From the NCBI GenBank assembly GCA_002469605.1, contig DKMV01000367.1, forward strand, positions 1 through 8,169: a stretch of 8,169 nt of DNA. Direction: 5' to 3'. The position numbers were made by a program, and so were the translations under genes. The notes under the pieces are model-generated. The model saw only the letters and a list, made by a program, of their open reading frames with translations. It searched no databases and had not been told where the DNA came from. Of the stretch, positions 6,641 through 8,169 are shown piece by piece. Source of the stretch: Leclercia sp. UBA7405. Its GTDB lineage: Bacteria; Pseudomonadota; Gammaproteobacteria; Enterobacterales; Enterobacteriaceae. Within the stretch, counting starts at the first letter, position 1. Each line of letters opens with the position of its first letter.

Positions 6641-6651
6641 GATAATATAAA
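6641..6651 (+). promoter_or_regulatory. Candidate -10 region of the acrAB promoter
   Basis: GATAATATAAA contains overlapping -10-like hexamers GATAAT (6641-6646) and TATAAA (6646-6651). A 17-base spacing places the matching -35 boxes at 6618-6623 or 6623-6628, inside the right arm of the AcrR operator; neither resembles TTGACA well. This fits an activator-dependent promoter blocked by AcrR. The exact start site cannot be fixed from sequence alone. Confidence 0.6.
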
Positions 6652-6674
6652 CGCAGCAATGGGTTTGTGGACGC

Positions 6675-6690
6675 TTGATCCATTGATCAA
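6675..6690 (+). repeat. Short hairpin in the acrA 5' leader
   Basis: TTGATC (6675-6680) and GATCAA (6685-6690) form a six-pair stem with a CATT loop. It lies in the predicted acrA leader, 17 bases before the Shine-Dalgarno. As I recall, the E. coli leader has TTGACC...GACCAA here, which does not pair, so the fold may be particular to this lineage. Confidence 0.4.
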
Positions 6691-6718
6691 TTTGAAATCG
6701 GACACTCGAGGTTTACAT

Positions 6719-7912
6719 ATGAACAAAAACAGAGGGTTAACGCCTCTGGCGGTCGTTCTGATGCTTTCAGGCAGCTTAGCGCTTACAGGATGTGACGACA
6801 AACAGGCTCAACAAGGAGCGCAACAGGTGCCAGAAGTTGGTATTGTGACGCTCAAAACCGAACCTCTCCAGATAACTACAGAATTACCCGGCCGCACCAG
6901 CGCTTACCGCATTGCGGAAGTACGTCCACAGGTAAATGGCATTATTCTTAAGCGTAACTTTACCGAAGGGGCTGATGTAAAAGCGGGTGACTCTCTGTAT
7001 CAGATTGATCCAGCAACCTATCAGGCTTCTTACGAAAGCGCGAAAGGCGATCTGGCGAAAGCCCAGGCGGCCGCAAAAATTGCACAGGTGACGGTAAATC
7101 GTTATCAGAAACTGCTGGGTACCCAGTACATCAGCCAGCAGGAATATGATAGTGCCCAGGCGGATGCCCAGCAGGCAAACGCTGCGGTAACGGCGGCAAA
7201 AGCAGCCGTTGAAACGGCGCGTATTAACCTCGCGTATACCAAAGTGACCTCGCCAATCAGCGGTCGTATTGGTAAATCTGCCGTGACCGAAGGGGCACTG
7301 GTGCAGAACGGCCAGACCACCGCGCTGGCTACCGTTCAGCAGCTCGACCCGATCTATGTGGACGTGACCCAGTCCAGCAATGATTTCCTGCGTCTGAAGC
7401 AGGAGCTGGAAAACGGCACCCTGAAGCAGGAAAACGGCAAAGCGAAAGTTGAGCTGGTTACCAACGACGGTAATAAATTCCCGCAGACCGGCACCCTTGA
7501 GTTTTCTGATGTGACCGTTGATCAAACCACCGGCTCTATTACCCTGCGCGCCATCTTCCCGAACCCGAACCATACGCTGCTGCCGGGTATGTTTGTCCGT
7601 GCAAGCCTGGAAGAAGGGACTAACCCGAACGCGCTGCTGGTGCCGCAACAGGGCGTAACCCGTACGCCACGCGGTGATGCCAGCGTGCTGGTAGTGGGTG
7701 CTGACGATAAAGTCGAAACCCGCAACATTACTGCAGCTCAGGCGATTGGCGACAAATGGCTGGTGACGGAAGGTCTGAAAGACGGGGATCGCGTGATCGT
7801 TACCGGCCTGCAGAAAGTGCGTCCAGGTGCCCAGGTGAAAGTGCAGGAAGTGAAATCTGATGAGCAACAACAAGCCGCTGCGGGTGGCCAGTCAGAACAA
7901 CCCAAGTCTTAA
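6719..7912 (+). CDS. acrA: AcrA, periplasmic adaptor lipoprotein of the AcrAB-TolC efflux pump
   Basis: AcrA links the inner-membrane pump AcrB to the outer-membrane channel TolC. The product is 397 residues, as in E. coli. The lipoprotein signal peptide ends in the lipobox LTGC with lipidated Cys25; Asp26 and Asp27 follow, and Asp at +2 is the inner-membrane retention signal. Domains in order: first membrane-proximal strand, first half of the lipoyl domain (VRPQVNGIILKRNFTEGADV, about 56-75), alpha-helical hairpin (about 98-170, Ala- and Gln-rich), second lipoyl half (KVTSPISGRIGKSAVTEGAL), beta-barrel and membrane-proximal domain. ATG 6719 is chosen over an in-frame ATG at 6659 because the signal peptide starts there and GAGG (6708-6711) is well placed. 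acrB follows after 22 bases. Regulation is by AcrR and a marbox upstream. Confidence 0.98.
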   Translation: MNKNRGLTPLAVVLMLSGSLALTGCDDKQAQQGAQQVPEVGIVTLKTEPLQITTELPGRTSAYRIAEVRPQVNGIILKRNFTEGADVKAGDSLYQIDPATYQASYESAKGDLAKAQAAAKIAQVTVNRYQKLLGTQYISQQEYDSAQADAQQANAAVTAAKAAVETARINLAYTKVTSPISGRIGKSAVTEGALVQNGQTTALATVQQLDPIYVDVTQSSNDFLRLKQELENGTLKQENGKAKVELVTNDGNKFPQTGTLEFSDVTVDQTTGSITLRAIFPNPNHTLLPGMFVRASLEEGTNPNALLVPQQGVTRTPRGDASVLVVGADDKVETRNITAAQAIGDKWLVTEGLKDGDRVIVTGLQKVRPGAQVKVQEVKSDEQQQAAAGGQSEQPKS

Positions 7913-7931
7913 CTTAAACAGGAGCCGTTAA

Positions 7932-8169
<238 letters not shown>

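Noticed and set aside
6884..7873. A 329-codon open frame antisense to acrA
   Set aside because: Its codons align exactly with acrA codons on the other strand. It stays open only because acrA uses no TTA, CTA or TCA codons there, as expected for biased codon use. The predicted protein resembles no family I know and has no ribosome site.

Overview
The window is a stretch of conserved chromosome from a member of the Enterobacteriaceae, closest in feel to the Enterobacter/Klebsiella group. Gene order and products match the Escherichia coli dnaX-apt-ybaN-priC-rsmS(ybaM)-mscK-acrR-acrAB block, here read in the opposite direction. Proteins are very similar to the E. coli versions as I remember them (AcrA has the same 397-residue length, and its lipobox region matches). 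The genus is an inference from memory of protein variants, not a computed placement.

Layout: minus-strand dnaX (N-terminal part only, cut by the left edge), apt and ybaN; then plus-strand priC-rsmS as a two-gene operon; then minus-strand mscK and acrR; then plus-strand acrA-acrB, with acrB cut by the right edge after 78 codons. ybaN and priC diverge across 50 bases, rsmS and mscK converge, and acrR and acrA diverge across 142 bases. There is no gene-free stretch longer than 300 bases.

The right-hand third is the classical multidrug efflux locus. AcrA (periplasmic adaptor lipoprotein) and AcrB (RND proton-drug antiporter) work with TolC, which is not in the window. AcrR represses them through a 24-base palindrome between acrR and acrA, and a perfect marbox overlaps the first codons of acrR. 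The left half is housekeeping: DNA polymerase III clamp loader (DnaX), adenine salvage (Apt), replication restart (PriC), a small inner-membrane protein (YbaN) and the potassium-dependent mechanosensitive channel MscK.

I see no mobile element, CRISPR array, RNA gene or new multi-gene system. Two things stand out. First, three copies of a CCCTCTCCC-type extragenic palindrome, with two further hairpins, lie between the convergent rsmS and mscK. The outer two copies encode the last seven residues and the stop codon of each gene. Second, dnaX carries three single-base insertions within about 125 bases near the left end. They are most easily explained as sequencing errors, because the gene is essential and removing the three bases restores a perfect family sequence.
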